A DNA stretch of 33,057 nt from the NCBI GenBank assembly GCA_035652095.1, contig DASREM010000010.1, positions 1 to 33,057 on the forward strand, read 5' to 3'. This stretch comes from DASREM01 sp035652095 (GTDB taxonomy: Bacteria > Acidobacteriota > Terriglobia > Terriglobales > Acidobacteriaceae). The translations under genes were made by a program, and so were the position numbers. Below are positions 1 to 8,165 of the stretch, piece after piece. Position 1 is the stretch's first letter. Each line of letters begins with the position of its first letter. Below the pieces are notes generated by a model that saw nothing but the letters and a program-made list of their open reading frames with translations, searched no databases and was not told where the DNA came from.

Positions 1-1
1 G

Positions 2-382
2 CTCAAGGAAATTCAGAACTCGTATAACGAATCCGTCAGGGCGACCGAACTGGACGTGCTGCGACCGGTGTTTGAAACGAATGTACTGGTGCTGGATGAA
101 CTGGGCGCCGTCAAGCCCACCGAATGGGTCTGGGACACAGTCAGTCTGATCCTCAACACCCGCTACAACGATAATCGCACCACCATCATCACCACCAACT
201 TTCAAGATGGGCCATCGGCAATGGCCGGCTCACTCTCACCCGTGAAAAGCGCCAGCCGCGAAGAGACTTTAGGCGATCGGATCGGCGATCGGATGCGCTC
301 CCGGCTTCACGAAATGTGCCGCATCGTCCAGTTGGACGGGCAGGACTTCCGCCAGAAATTCCGCAGCGCCAGCTTTAGATAA
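2..382 (+). CDS. DnaC-like AAA+ ATPase, C-terminal fragment
   Basis: The reading frame is open from the window edge, so the N-terminus with the Walker A motif lies outside. The 126 visible residues contain a Walker B segment (VLVLDELG, residues about 28-35), a sensor-1-like TIITTNF segment, and an arginine-rich GDRIGDRMRSRL stretch that fits the sensor-2 region of DnaC/DnaI/IstB-type ATPases. Such proteins load the replicative helicase or act as transposition accessory ATPases. The internal ATG at 56 is not the start, because similarity-like sequence continues upstream of it. No transposase is visible next to it in this window, so a DnaC-type role is preferred over IstB, but the missing N-terminus leaves this open. 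Confidence 0.75.
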   Translation, partial: LKEIQNSYNESVRATELDVLRPVFETNVLVLDELGAVKPTEWVWDTVSLILNTRYNDNRTTIITTNFQDGPSAMAGSLSPVKSASREETLGDRIGDRMRSRLHEMCRIVQLDGQDFRQKFRSASFR

Positions 383-392
383 TTGAGGAAGA

Positions 393-445
393 AAGAAGTC
401 AGAATGCAGAAGTTGGGGAGGCTTACTTCCGCATTCTGAGTTCTT
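393..445. repeat. Imperfect palindrome, 21-bp arms
   Basis: The arms 393-413 and 425-445 are reverse complements with 19 of 21 positions matching, around an 11-base loop. The core is AGAATGC/GCATTCT. It is followed at about 453-489 by short direct repeats of CTGCAATC/CCGCAATC. There is no T-tract typical of an intrinsic terminator. It lies between the DnaC-like gene and the UvrC-like gene and resembles a dispersed REP-type intergenic repeat. Confidence 0.6.
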
Positions 446-518
446 TACTCATCTGCAATCTGCAATCCCAAGTCAACAATCCGCAATCGTCTTTTTGCAT
501 TGCCTTTAGAATTGACCT

Positions 519-1709
519 GTGCTGGTCCATTCCCTCGAGTTCCTTCCCGAGCGCGACGCAGACATCTTCTCTGGTGTTCCTGCCGCCCCGGCTGTGTTCC
601 TGCTGAGGGGAGCTGATCCGGAAGCCGAGCCATACGTGAGCAAAAGCAGCAATCTACGACGCCGGCTCGTGCGGTTACTGGGCGCTCCTGAAGACCGCAC
701 CCGCAAGCTCAACCTCCGGGACCGGGTTCGCTGGATCGATTACACACTGACTGGTTCAGACTTCGAATCCGGTTTCCTGCTGTATCAGGTTCTGCGCGGC
801 GCTTTTCCGAAGACTTACTCCGACCGGCTTCGGCTTCGTTTCCCGCCGATGGTGAAGATGCACATGGAAAATGAATACCCGCGCGCCTCAGTCACCACGC
901 GCCTGGGCCGCATGGGCGGGTCGAACCTCTATTACGGGCCATTTCCCTCGCGTACCGCTGCCGAAAAATTCGCCAATGACTCTCTCGACTTCTTCAAAAT
1001 GCGGCGCTGCGTCGACGACCTTCATCCCGACCCTGCGTTCCCGGGCTGCATCTATTCCGAGATGAAGATGTGCCTCGCGCCCTGCTTCAAGGGATGTAGC
1101 GACGAGGAATATCGCGCCGAGGTAGTACGCGTGCAAACTTTTTTCGATTCGGCCGGCGCGTCGTTGGAGCGGGAGTTATCTGCCCAGCGGGAGCAGGCGT
1201 CTGCCAACCTCGAATTCGAGAACGCTGCCGCGATCCACGCACGCATCGAGAAACTCAAACCGTTGCTCGCCCAGCTGCCGGATGTCGTGCATCGCTTAGA
1301 CAGGCTTAACGGGATCATGGTTCAGCCATCCAACGAACCTGAAGCGGTAACGTTATTTCGCGTCGATGCCGGTCTGATCGTAGGGCCGGCAGAATTTTCG
1401 GTCGCACAGCAGATCGTTTCAGGTGGCAAAACTCCATCCATGGAGGCGCGCATTCAGGATGCGATCGCAGACTTGCCCCCTTCAACGGCGAAATCTGCGA
1501 TGGACGTGATGGACCACGTCGCCATTCTCAAGCGCTGGTATTACCGCAGTAGCCGTGTCGGTGAGATTTTCTTCGCCGATGACAACGGCGTACTTCCCTT
1601 CCGCCGAATCGTGCGGGGTGTCTCTCGCGTCTATAGGGGAGAAAAACCGGATGCTGCCGCCGAGAATTCCGGGCAGGGTACGACCCCGGAACCGGGCGCG
1701 GCTTCCTGA
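519..1709 (+). CDS. UvrC-like protein without C-terminal nuclease domain
   Basis: This 396-aa protein follows the UvrC domain order only partway. Residues about 24-90 match the GIY-YIG region, but the signature is degenerate: AVF replaces GIY, YVS replaces YVG, and the position expected for the catalytic Glu reads as Tyr (FLLYQ). Cys164, Cys177, Cys185 and Cys189 (spacing C-x12-C-x7-C-x3-C) match the UvrC iron-sulfur cysteine pattern. Residues about 217-247 form a UVR domain (NLEFENAAAIHARI). The RNase H-like endonuclease and the HhH pair of full UvrC (about 600 aa) are absent. The GTG start at 519 is the first possible, because an in-frame stop lies just upstream at 513. It probably binds DNA or UvrB rather than incising; that role is an inference. 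Confidence 0.8.
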   Translation: MLVHSLEFLPERDADIFSGVPAAPAVFLLRGADPEAEPYVSKSSNLRRRLVRLLGAPEDRTRKLNLRDRVRWIDYTLTGSDFESGFLLYQVLRGAFPKTYSDRLRLRFPPMVKMHMENEYPRASVTTRLGRMGGSNLYYGPFPSRTAAEKFANDSLDFFKMRRCVDDLHPDPAFPGCIYSEMKMCLAPCFKGCSDEEYRAEVVRVQTFFDSAGASLERELSAQREQASANLEFENAAAIHARIEKLKPLLAQLPDVVHRLDRLNGIMVQPSNEPEAVTLFRVDAGLIVGPAEFSVAQQIVSGGKTPSMEARIQDAIADLPPSTAKSAMDVMDHVAILKRWYYRSSRVGEIFFADDNGVLPFRRIVRGVSRVYRGEKPDAAAENSGQGTTPEPGAAS

Positions 1710-1728
1710 CCTGAAAGCGAGACCGGCG

Positions 1729-2220
1729 ATGAAACAGGACAACCAGGACTCTTTGCTGCGCGAACAATTGGTTGCGGTGCTTGATGGCGGCCACGCTCAC
1801 GCGACGTTTGATCAGGCCGTCAAGGACTTCCCTGCCGAGTTTCGCGGCAAGAAGGCAAAGGGCCTACCGCATACGGCATGGATGCTGCTCGAGCACTTGC
1901 GAATTGCGCAGTCGGACATTCTCGAGTTTAGTCGCAACCCAAAACATGTTTCCCCCGAGTGGCCGGCCGGGTACTGGCCGAAAAAAGAGGAGCCGCCCTC
2001 TCCGACGGCATGGGACAAGAGCATCAAGGCCTTTCAGGCCGACCTCAAAGCAATGCAGGACTTGGTGAAAGATTCCAAGACCGATCTGTTCGCGAAGATT
2101 GCATGGGGAGACGGGCAGACGATTTTGCGCGAGGCGCTACTGACCGCAGATCACAATGCCTATCACATTGCCCAATTGGTGGATCTCAGGCGATTGCTGG
2201 GCATTTGGAAAGAGAGCTAG
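1729..2220 (+). CDS. DinB family protein
   Basis: This 163-aa protein has the features of the DinB/YfiT four-helix-bundle family: HTAWMLLEHLRIAQSDIL near residue 50 and a C-terminal DHNAYHIAQL segment, which supply the histidines that usually bind a divalent metal. Members are often thiol-dependent S-transferases or have unknown roles. I chose the ATG at 1729 because the frame upstream of it overlaps the UvrC-like gene and has no DinB character. It follows the UvrC-like gene by 19 bases, so co-transcription is likely. Its stop codon overlaps the stop codon of the converging 520-aa gene within a CTAG. Confidence 0.85.
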   Translation: MKQDNQDSLLREQLVAVLDGGHAHATFDQAVKDFPAEFRGKKAKGLPHTAWMLLEHLRIAQSDILEFSRNPKHVSPEWPAGYWPKKEEPPSPTAWDKSIKAFQADLKAMQDLVKDSKTDLFAKIAWGDGQTILREALLTADHNAYHIAQLVDLRRLLGIWKES

Positions 2221-3779
2221 TTCGCGGCTACTGCAGGGAGAAGATTACATCCGGACCGGAGGTCTCCCGGTCGCTTGCGGAACACGACTTTTACTCCGTC
2301 GCGCCAGTGTTCGTCAACACCAATCAGGGTCCAGCAAACGCTCGAACGGATGTACCGCAACACCGTGTCTGTCGCCGGGTGGACGTGGAATGCGGGCGCG
2401 ACGAACAGGAGCCACGGGTCCTCCGTCGACAATTCCCGGCCGGCAAAGTAACCAAAACTCTGAAATTCACCTCCTTTCAGGTGCCACACTACCCGCGACC
2501 AATAGTCGATGCCTTGCAGCGGCAGGTGAATGTCTTCGTCCGCTTTGAGTTCCACGACGGCAAGCCGCCCCGAAATAGTAGCTGTCAAAACGTCGATCAT
2601 TCCGCGGTCCGCCGACGAGAATGCCGGCACTTGCGAGTACACGAAGCTTCGGTCCAGCCGTTCGTCGATCGCGCTCACGTTTTGAATAACCAGTGATTCC
2701 AGCCATCGTTCCGGGCTCAGCCGAAAAAGAGGGTGGTCGCGCGGGCCCTCGGGGTGACGCACCTCGCCGATCTCCGCCATGAGCTGCTGAAATACCGGCC
2801 ATGTATCAGGGGCCAGTTTGTGTTCCTCCGCACCGATCCCGAAGACAATTTCGTGGGCGGCCTCGCCACTGCGCGAATCGTGCGCCACACGCGCGCGCGC
2901 AAACTCCAGCCCGTGTAGGCGAAACGCTACTTCGGCCGGCGACAAAACCGCAACCTCCGCTTCTGGCATGAAGCTGAGAACCTGCTCGATCGGCACAGAG
3001 AACCGCGAGAGTGCCGCCGCGAAATCTGGACAATGCACAAGCCGAGTGGCAATGTTTCCGCGATCCGAACAATCAAGTTCACACGCCACATCTTCCCGTT
3101 CGTTGAATTCGTATAACTGCCATTTGGCTAAGTCGTGATCGAGATGGGCCATGCGCTCCCGAGTTGCCATCGCATGTCCGGAAGGCACAAACAGTTTTAG
3201 GCCTTCGACCACCGACTTGCCATCCTGGGCCTCACGGCAAAAGTCGAGCCACAGAATGCCGAACGTGAGAGCGGCATCGATTGATGCAGGCGTCTCGTCT
3301 GCGTTGACACCCAGAATCGCGAATGCGGATCGCCCCTTGCGGATCACTCCCCGCGAGTAGATGGGGCCGAAAGAACGCTCCAGGTCAATTGAGGAGCTAA
3401 GCCGTCGCAAGCTGAATCCCGGAAAATGCCGCGCCAGGAGACGTTGCAACCGGTGCTGATATGACGTACGGACAGCCCTCTTCGCCGAGGGTGTTCGACG
3501 GTCCTGATCTCGACAAATCTCCAACTGGCTGGGGCGAGGCTGCCCCAGACGCTGAACTGACAAGCGTAAGGTCCCGTTCTTTATTTCTGCGTCGACAACC
3601 CGTCGCACGATGTTGCGTTCTGCCGACCAGAGTTGCAGCAGGCATTTTCCGCGCTCCGAAGACACCGAATACTTCGACGAGGTGAGGTCAAATAGAACGG
3701 CGCCTCGTTCCAGGACCATTGCATTCCGGCATTCTGATACGAAGGAGCGAATGCTCGTAGCCAGCGTCTCAGGATTCAC
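2217..3779 (-). CDS. Large hypothetical protein with RecB-type PD-(D/E)XK signature
   Basis: This 520-aa protein is not one I recognise by name. Residues about 355-445 carry the order expected of a RecB-type PD-(D/E)XK nuclease: Glu361 in WLES, Asp396 in GMIDVL, Glu410-Leu-Lys412 in VVELKAD, and Gln422-x3-Tyr426. The N-terminal part (about 105-200) is predicted to be a mixed alpha/beta region with a WLDFCREA segment and no clear motif. There are no membrane segments or signal peptide. It converges on the DinB gene with a 4-base overlap. The ATG at 3779 is the only good start. A DNA-processing role is an inference from the motif; no helicase partner is adjacent. Confidence 0.7.
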   Translation of the reverse strand: MNPETLATSIRSFVSECRNAMVLERGAVLFDLTSSKYSVSSERGKCLLQLWSAERNIVRRVVDAEIKNGTLRLSVQRLGQPRPSQLEICRDQDRRTPSAKRAVRTSYQHRLQRLLARHFPGFSLRRLSSSIDLERSFGPIYSRGVIRKGRSAFAILGVNADETPASIDAALTFGILWLDFCREAQDGKSVVEGLKLFVPSGHAMATRERMAHLDHDLAKWQLYEFNEREDVACELDCSDRGNIATRLVHCPDFAAALSRFSVPIEQVLSFMPEAEVAVLSPAEVAFRLHGLEFARARVAHDSRSGEAAHEIVFGIGAEEHKLAPDTWPVFQQLMAEIGEVRHPEGPRDHPLFRLSPERWLESLVIQNVSAIDERLDRSFVYSQVPAFSSADRGMIDVLTATISGRLAVVELKADEDIHLPLQGIDYWSRVVWHLKGGEFQSFGYFAGRELSTEDPWLLFVAPAFHVHPATDTVLRYIRSSVCWTLIGVDEHWRDGVKVVFRKRPGDLRSGCNLLPAVAAN

Positions 3780-3862
3780 GCCGACATTCTTGCAAGCAGA
3801 GCCCTGAATGTCTGTGATGAGCGAACCTTAGAACTTCGGCGGAGACAAACCGTTCTCTGGAC

Positions 3863-4057
3863 TTAGTGGACCCAGAACTTGCCGGAAGGTGCGATCGGCT
3901 GTTCGGCGAGGCGGGCAAAAATCTGGTCCGCAAGTTCCTGCTGCCGGCCCGGCAACTCGGTATTCAGATCGGCAATGATTTGCGACAGCTTGTGTGGATC
4001 CTCCTCAAAAGCCGCCGCAATACACAGAGTGCGCCAATGTTTGCTCGCGTCGTCCAT
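3863..4057 (-). CDS. Small hypothetical protein, 64 aa
   Basis: The predicted protein is acidic and helical (DASKHWRTLCIAAAFE followed by a DPHKLSQIIADLN segment), without a signal peptide or membrane segment. A longer frame begins at 4159, but the ATG at 4057 is preceded at a 6-base spacing by GGAG (plus-strand CTCC at 4064-4067), so I prefer it. It lies upstream of, and divergent from, tldD. Function unknown. The good ribosome binding site and codon pattern support a real gene. Confidence 0.6.
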   Translation of the reverse strand: MDDASKHWRTLCIAAAFEEDPHKLSQIIADLNTELPGRQQELADQIFARLAEQPIAPSGKFWVH

Positions 4058-4202
4058 CACCGTCTCCATATTTGTCACGTTAGATGACTCGCGGATATGC
4101 CGGTTGGCTGTTCTTAAAAAAATCGGATGGCGCTTATTTCCTGTTTTTACCGTATCCAACGAACTGTTTGGCCCAGTGCAGTACGTGAGTCAACGCATCC
4201 TG

Positions 4203-4232
4203 TTCGAGGCCAGTACGCGTGTATGGGATAAT
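4203..4232 (+). promoter_or_regulatory. Possible tldD promoter
   Basis: TTCGAG at 4203-4208 and GATAAT at 4227-4232 are separated by 18 bases, about 50 bases ahead of the tldD start. The -10 match is fair and the -35 match weak. The stretch 4058-4280 holds no other feature that I can support. Confidence 0.25.
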
Positions 4233-4280
4233 GATGGGTAATCGAGTCGTTTCCAACTTAGGGGCATCCAATTAGCAACC

Positions 4281-5729
4281 GTGTCTAATACATTTTTCTT
4301 CCAGCACTACGGTCTTACCCCGCGCGACCTGGAGCGTTATCTGGCTGCCGCGCTTTCGGCCGGTGGTGATTACGCCGATCTGTACTTCGAATACCTTTCT
4401 TCAACCTCCCTCATGGTGGATGAGGGCATGGTCAAATCGGCCTCTCAGGGGATCTCCGCTGGATGCGGGATCAGAGTAGTCGCAGGCGAGCGGACCGGCT
4501 ACGCCTACACCGATGACCTCACGCCAGCTCGCATCCTGCATGCCGCCCGGACGGCAGCACTGATCGCGAGTGGCCCAGCCAAGGAGCCCGTTGTCGGATT
4601 TCAGGAGAAGCCGGCACGCAGCCTTTATCCAGTGACTCTCCCTTCGGTCGATGCCGAAATAACGGCAAAAGTCGAGCTGGTCATGCGCGGCGACAAAGCG
4701 GCCCGCGCGTACGATCCGCGGATCAAAGAAGTGCGCGCCAGCTATGCTGACGAGCTTCGGCACATTCTCGTTGTCGGCTCGGATGGAACCTATGCAGAGG
4801 ACTCCCAGCCCTTGGCACGATTGAATGTGTCCACGATTGCGAAGGGGGACGGCAGCTCAGGCCGAGGGAGCGCCGGCGGCGGAGGTCGCGTCGCGCTTGA
4901 CTTCTTCTTTGGCGAGAAAACACCCGAGTACTTCGCAGGCGAGGCGGCTCGCCAAGCTATTCTGCAACTGGAAGCCCGGGAAGCACCCGCCGGCGAAATG
5001 GAAGTTGTTCTCGGCCCGGGTTGGCCCGGCGTGCTCTTGCATGAAGCTGTAGGCCACGGATTGGAAGCGGACTTTAACCGCAAGAAGACGTCGGCGTTCA
5101 CCGGTCTGATTGGAAGACGAGTTGCCAGCGAGAAGTGCACCGTGGTCGACAACGGCACCATGCCTTGGCGGCGCGGTTCATTGAACGTCGATGACGAGGG
5201 TCAGCCAACCCAGAACACGGTCCTGATCGAAAATGGCATTCTTAAGAACTACCTCAGCGATAAACTCTCGTCACGCCTGATGGGAATGGCCGATACCGGG
5301 AACGGTCGCCGCGAAAGCTACGAGCACATACCTATGCCCCGCATGACCAATACGTACATGCTCGCCGGCCAGGATGATCCGCAGGACATCATTCGATCGG
5401 TGAAGCATGGGATCTATGCCGTGAACTTCGGCGGGGGGCAGGTTGACATCACGAATGGCAAGTTCGTCTTTTCCGCGTCGGAAGCGTACCTCATCGAGGA
5501 CGGCAAAGTAACCGCTCCGATCCGGGGCGCAACCTTGATCGGAAATGGACCTGACGTTCTGACCCGTGTGTCGATGGTCGGTAATGATTTGAAGCTCGAC
5601 GAGGGCGTGGGCACCTGCGGAAAAGACGGGCAATCCGTCCCCGTCGGCGTCGGTATTCCGACTATCAAGGTTGATCGGCTCACCGTCGGCGGGACCGCTC
5701 GGCGCGATCCGGGCGGATTCATGCAGTAA
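4281..5729 (+). CDS. tldD: Metalloprotease TldD
   Basis: TldD is the catalytic subunit of the TldD/TldE heterodimeric zinc protease, which degrades or processes unfolded peptides in the cytoplasm and in some bacteria trims leader peptides of modified peptides. The 482-aa length matches E. coli TldD (about 480). The metal-binding HExxxH motif is present as HEAVGH at residues 254-259 and is followed by GLEAD, as in the family. The conserved Gly-rich C-terminal segments (VNFGGGQVDITNG and GNDLKLDEGVGTCGK) are intact. It starts with GTG at 4281. The pmbA/tldE partner begins 40 bases downstream, so the two form a transcription unit. Confidence 0.95.
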   Translation: MSNTFFFQHYGLTPRDLERYLAAALSAGGDYADLYFEYLSSTSLMVDEGMVKSASQGISAGCGIRVVAGERTGYAYTDDLTPARILHAARTAALIASGPAKEPVVGFQEKPARSLYPVTLPSVDAEITAKVELVMRGDKAARAYDPRIKEVRASYADELRHILVVGSDGTYAEDSQPLARLNVSTIAKGDGSSGRGSAGGGGRVALDFFFGEKTPEYFAGEAARQAILQLEAREAPAGEMEVVLGPGWPGVLLHEAVGHGLEADFNRKKTSAFTGLIGRRVASEKCTVVDNGTMPWRRGSLNVDDEGQPTQNTVLIENGILKNYLSDKLSSRLMGMADTGNGRRESYEHIPMPRMTNTYMLAGQDDPQDIIRSVKHGIYAVNFGGGQVDITNGKFVFSASEAYLIEDGKVTAPIRGATLIGNGPDVLTRVSMVGNDLKLDEGVGTCGKDGQSVPVGVGIPTIKVDRLTVGGTARRDPGGFMQ

Positions 5730-5769
5730 CCCGCAAGTCCACTAGTCCGCATCTCGCGCGAAAGCCTCT

Positions 5770-7158
5770 ATGCCTGAAACTCAATTGGAAACCGGAAACC
5801 AGAAACTCGAAACCGATCTGAAAGAGGTGGCCGTCGATCTCGTCCGTCGCGCCATGGATGGCGGCGCTACGGCTGCCGAATGCGTCGTCCGGGAAGGCGA
5901 CGAGTTCTCCACGCTGGTGCGTTTGGGTCAAGTCGAGACGTTGAAAGAATCCGGATCAAAAGCTGTTGGCGTTCGTGTTTTCTTCGGAAAGCGCGCCGCC
6001 AGCACTTACTCCAGCGATTTTTCACGCGAAGGCCTGGATCGAATGTTGAAGTCGGCCCTGGAACTGGCCCGTATTACGTCGGAAGACCCGTTCTCGGGGA
6101 TCCCCGATGAATCCCAATTGGGATCGGTCTCCGGCGACTTGGATTTGTTCTACGAAGATGTTTATTCACTGCCGGGCGAGCAGCGCATTGAGTATGCGCG
6201 CCGCGCCGAAAAGGCGGCCCTGGACACTGATCCGCGCATTAAGAACTCCGACGGTGGCTCTTTCGACGCTGCCACCGGACATAAGGTCCTGGCAAACTCT
6301 CACGGCTTCGTCGGCGAATATCGGCGATCCTATTGTTCGCTGGCCGCTGTTCCCATCGCGCAGGACAGTAACGGCAACATGCAGCGCGATTATTGGTTTT
6401 CGGTTGCGCGAACGTTGCAGAAACTGGAATCGCCCGAGCAGGTCGGAAAAATCGCTGCCCAGCGGACGCTGCGTCGGTTGGGTGCGCGGAAGGTAAAAAC
6501 TGCCAAGGTACCCGTCGTTTTCGACCCGCTGGTCGCCACTTCGATCCTGGAGCACATCTTCGAAGGAGTAAATGGCGACTCCGTCTATCGCGGGGCATCG
6601 TTTCTGGCAGGCAAACTGGGCGAGAAAATCGCAAGTGATAACGTTAACGTGATTGACGATGGCACTTTGCCCGGAGGATTTGGCAGCAGTCCTTTCGACT
6701 CCGAAGGCGTTCCAACGCGCCGCACCGTTGTCATCGAGAAGGGCTTCCTGAAGTCTTACCTGCTGAACACCTACACGGCCAAGAAGTTGGGACTGCAAAC
6801 TACAGCCAATGCCTCTCGGGGTTTGGCCGGTACTCCGGGCATCGGCCCCGGAAATTATTTCCTCCAGCCAGGGAGCAGAACTCCCCAAGAAATTATCGCC
6901 GGGATTCCCGAGGGACTTTATGTCACCGAGTTTCTCGGCCACGGCGCCAATCTCGTGACCGGTGACTACTCACGCGGTGCCTCCGGCTTGTGGATCTCCG
7001 GCGGCCAGCTTACTTATCCGGTCGAAGAAATCACCGTGGCAGGAAATTTGAAAGATATGTTCCTGAACATTACCGAGATCGGCAACGATCTGGAATTCCG
7101 TGGCGCGGTCGCCTCCCCTACCATCCGCATCGATGGACTCACGGTAGGGGGCGAATAA
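5770..7158 (+). CDS. pmbA: TldE/PmbA, non-catalytic TldD partner
   Basis: This 462-aa protein has the TldE fold: the N-terminal VRRAMDGGATAAEC region, the GVRVFFGKRAASTYSSDF segment and the C-terminal EFLGHGANLVTGDYSRGASG block typical of PmbA. It lacks HExxxH, as expected for the subunit that shapes the peptide tunnel. It lies directly after tldD. The first 15 codons are partly built from a 7-base tandem repeat (5788-5815), so the extreme N-terminus is not conserved family sequence. The next ATG in frame (5854) would cut into the conserved first helix, so 5770 is kept as the start. Confidence 0.93.
   Translation: MPETQLETGNQKLETDLKEVAVDLVRRAMDGGATAAECVVREGDEFSTLVRLGQVETLKESGSKAVGVRVFFGKRAASTYSSDFSREGLDRMLKSALELARITSEDPFSGIPDESQLGSVSGDLDLFYEDVYSLPGEQRIEYARRAEKAALDTDPRIKNSDGGSFDAATGHKVLANSHGFVGEYRRSYCSLAAVPIAQDSNGNMQRDYWFSVARTLQKLESPEQVGKIAAQRTLRRLGARKVKTAKVPVVFDPLVATSILEHIFEGVNGDSVYRGASFLAGKLGEKIASDNVNVIDDGTLPGGFGSSPFDSEGVPTRRTVVIEKGFLKSYLLNTYTAKKLGLQTTANASRGLAGTPGIGPGNYFLQPGSRTPQEIIAGIPEGLYVTEFLGHGANLVTGDYSRGASGLWISGGQLTYPVEEITVAGNLKDMFLNITEIGNDLEFRGAVASPTIRIDGLTVGGE
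5788..5815 (+). repeat. Four-copy heptanucleotide tandem repeat (GAAACNN)
   Basis: GAAAC occurs at 5788, 5795, 5802 and 5809, an exact 7-base period, with another GAAAC at 5776. The repeat lies inside the 5' coding region of pmbA. Since 7 is not a multiple of 3, gain or loss of one unit would shift the frame. Confidence 0.7.
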
Positions 7159-7216
7159 CCCGCCTTTAGTCCGCTGCTCTGCTACGTCCTTTCTCCGCTG
7201 CTCCCATCCGTGTCAC

Positions 7217-7245
7217 TTACCAACCCTGCGGTTCGTTCGTACAAT
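7217..7245 (+). promoter_or_regulatory. Possible promoter of the SPFH gene
   Basis: TTACCA at 7217-7222 and TACAAT at 7240-7245 are separated by 17 bases and lie just ahead of a GGGAGGG ribosome binding site at about 7254-7260 and the ATG at 7264. Confidence 0.4.
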
Positions 7246-7263
7246 CGCGCGTAGGGAGGGTTT

Positions 7264-8106
7264 ATGCCAATTTACGGACCAGGGCAAGGCAGGGTGGTGG
7301 ACGTTGGGGGCAGGTCGATAGCGCGCGTGATCGGTTTCGCGCTCCTGGCGCTGCTCCTGATTATTTTCCTGTTCAACTCAGTCATCAAGGTTCCAACCGG
7401 CGCGGTCAGCGTGCTCACGCTTTTTGGCCGTGTGACCGGAGAGACGTTGCCGGAGGGGATACACGTCATCAACCCTCTAAAGGCAAGTAATGAAATATCC
7501 ATTCGAACCCAGGAGATCAAGGAGTCGGCCAGCGTTCCTTCCAGTGAAGGTTTGGTGATGAACCTGGACACTTCGCTGATCTACCACGTCGATCCCGGGA
7601 AGGCGGCGGAAATCTATCAACGCGTCGGACCGAATTACATGAACGTTCTGATCGAGCCCAATCTCCGGGCTGCCATTCGTGAGGCGACTGCGTCGCACTC
7701 GGCCAATGCGCTCTATACCGGAGAACGGGAAATGGTCGCCAAGCAAGTGTTCGAACAACTGACGTCCAAGCTCGGATCCCGCGGCATTGCCGTGGAAAGC
7801 GTACTGTTGCGCGACATTCAGCTTCCGCAAACATTAAAAGCCTCCATCGAGGCCAAGCAGCAGGCTGAACAAGAGGCCCTCGCCATGAACTTCCGCCTGC
7901 AAAAAGAGACGCAGGAGGCACAACGCAAACGCATCGAGGCACAAGGGATTCGCGACTTCCAGCAAATTGTCGCCCAGGGAATTAGCCCGGCATTGTTGGA
8001 ATGGAAAGGTATCGAAGCTACCGAGACTCTGGCCAAGAGTGGCAATGCCAAAGTCGTTGTGATCGGCAACAACAAGAATGGTTTGCCGCTGATCCTCGGC
8101 CAGTGA
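7264..8106 (+). CDS. SPFH/Band 7 (prohibitin-like) membrane protein
   Basis: This 280-aa protein has a single N-terminal membrane segment at residues about 20-40, followed by the SPFH domain (VPTGAVSVLTLFGRV, LPEGIHVINP, and an RAAIREATAS segment) and a charged coiled-coil of about 50 residues (EAKQQAEQEALAM...). This is the architecture of bacterial prohibitin/HflC-like proteins, which form ring-shaped membrane scaffolds and modulate FtsH-type proteases. A strong ribosome binding site (GGGAGGG) precedes the ATG. It has no NfeD-type partner here. Prohibitin homolog is a family-level call; the substrate or partner is unknown. Confidence 0.88.
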   Translation: MPIYGPGQGRVVDVGGRSIARVIGFALLALLLIIFLFNSVIKVPTGAVSVLTLFGRVTGETLPEGIHVINPLKASNEISIRTQEIKESASVPSSEGLVMNLDTSLIYHVDPGKAAEIYQRVGPNYMNVLIEPNLRAAIREATASHSANALYTGEREMVAKQVFEQLTSKLGSRGIAVESVLLRDIQLPQTLKASIEAKQQAEQEALAMNFRLQKETQEAQRKRIEAQGIRDFQQIVAQGISPALLEWKGIEATETLAKSGNAKVVVIGNNKNGLPLILGQ

Positions 8107-8165
8107 GTCGCGCCCGCGTCCTCGGACTGTCAGCGATCTTGGCCGTGCCCTGCTAGGATGGCTCC

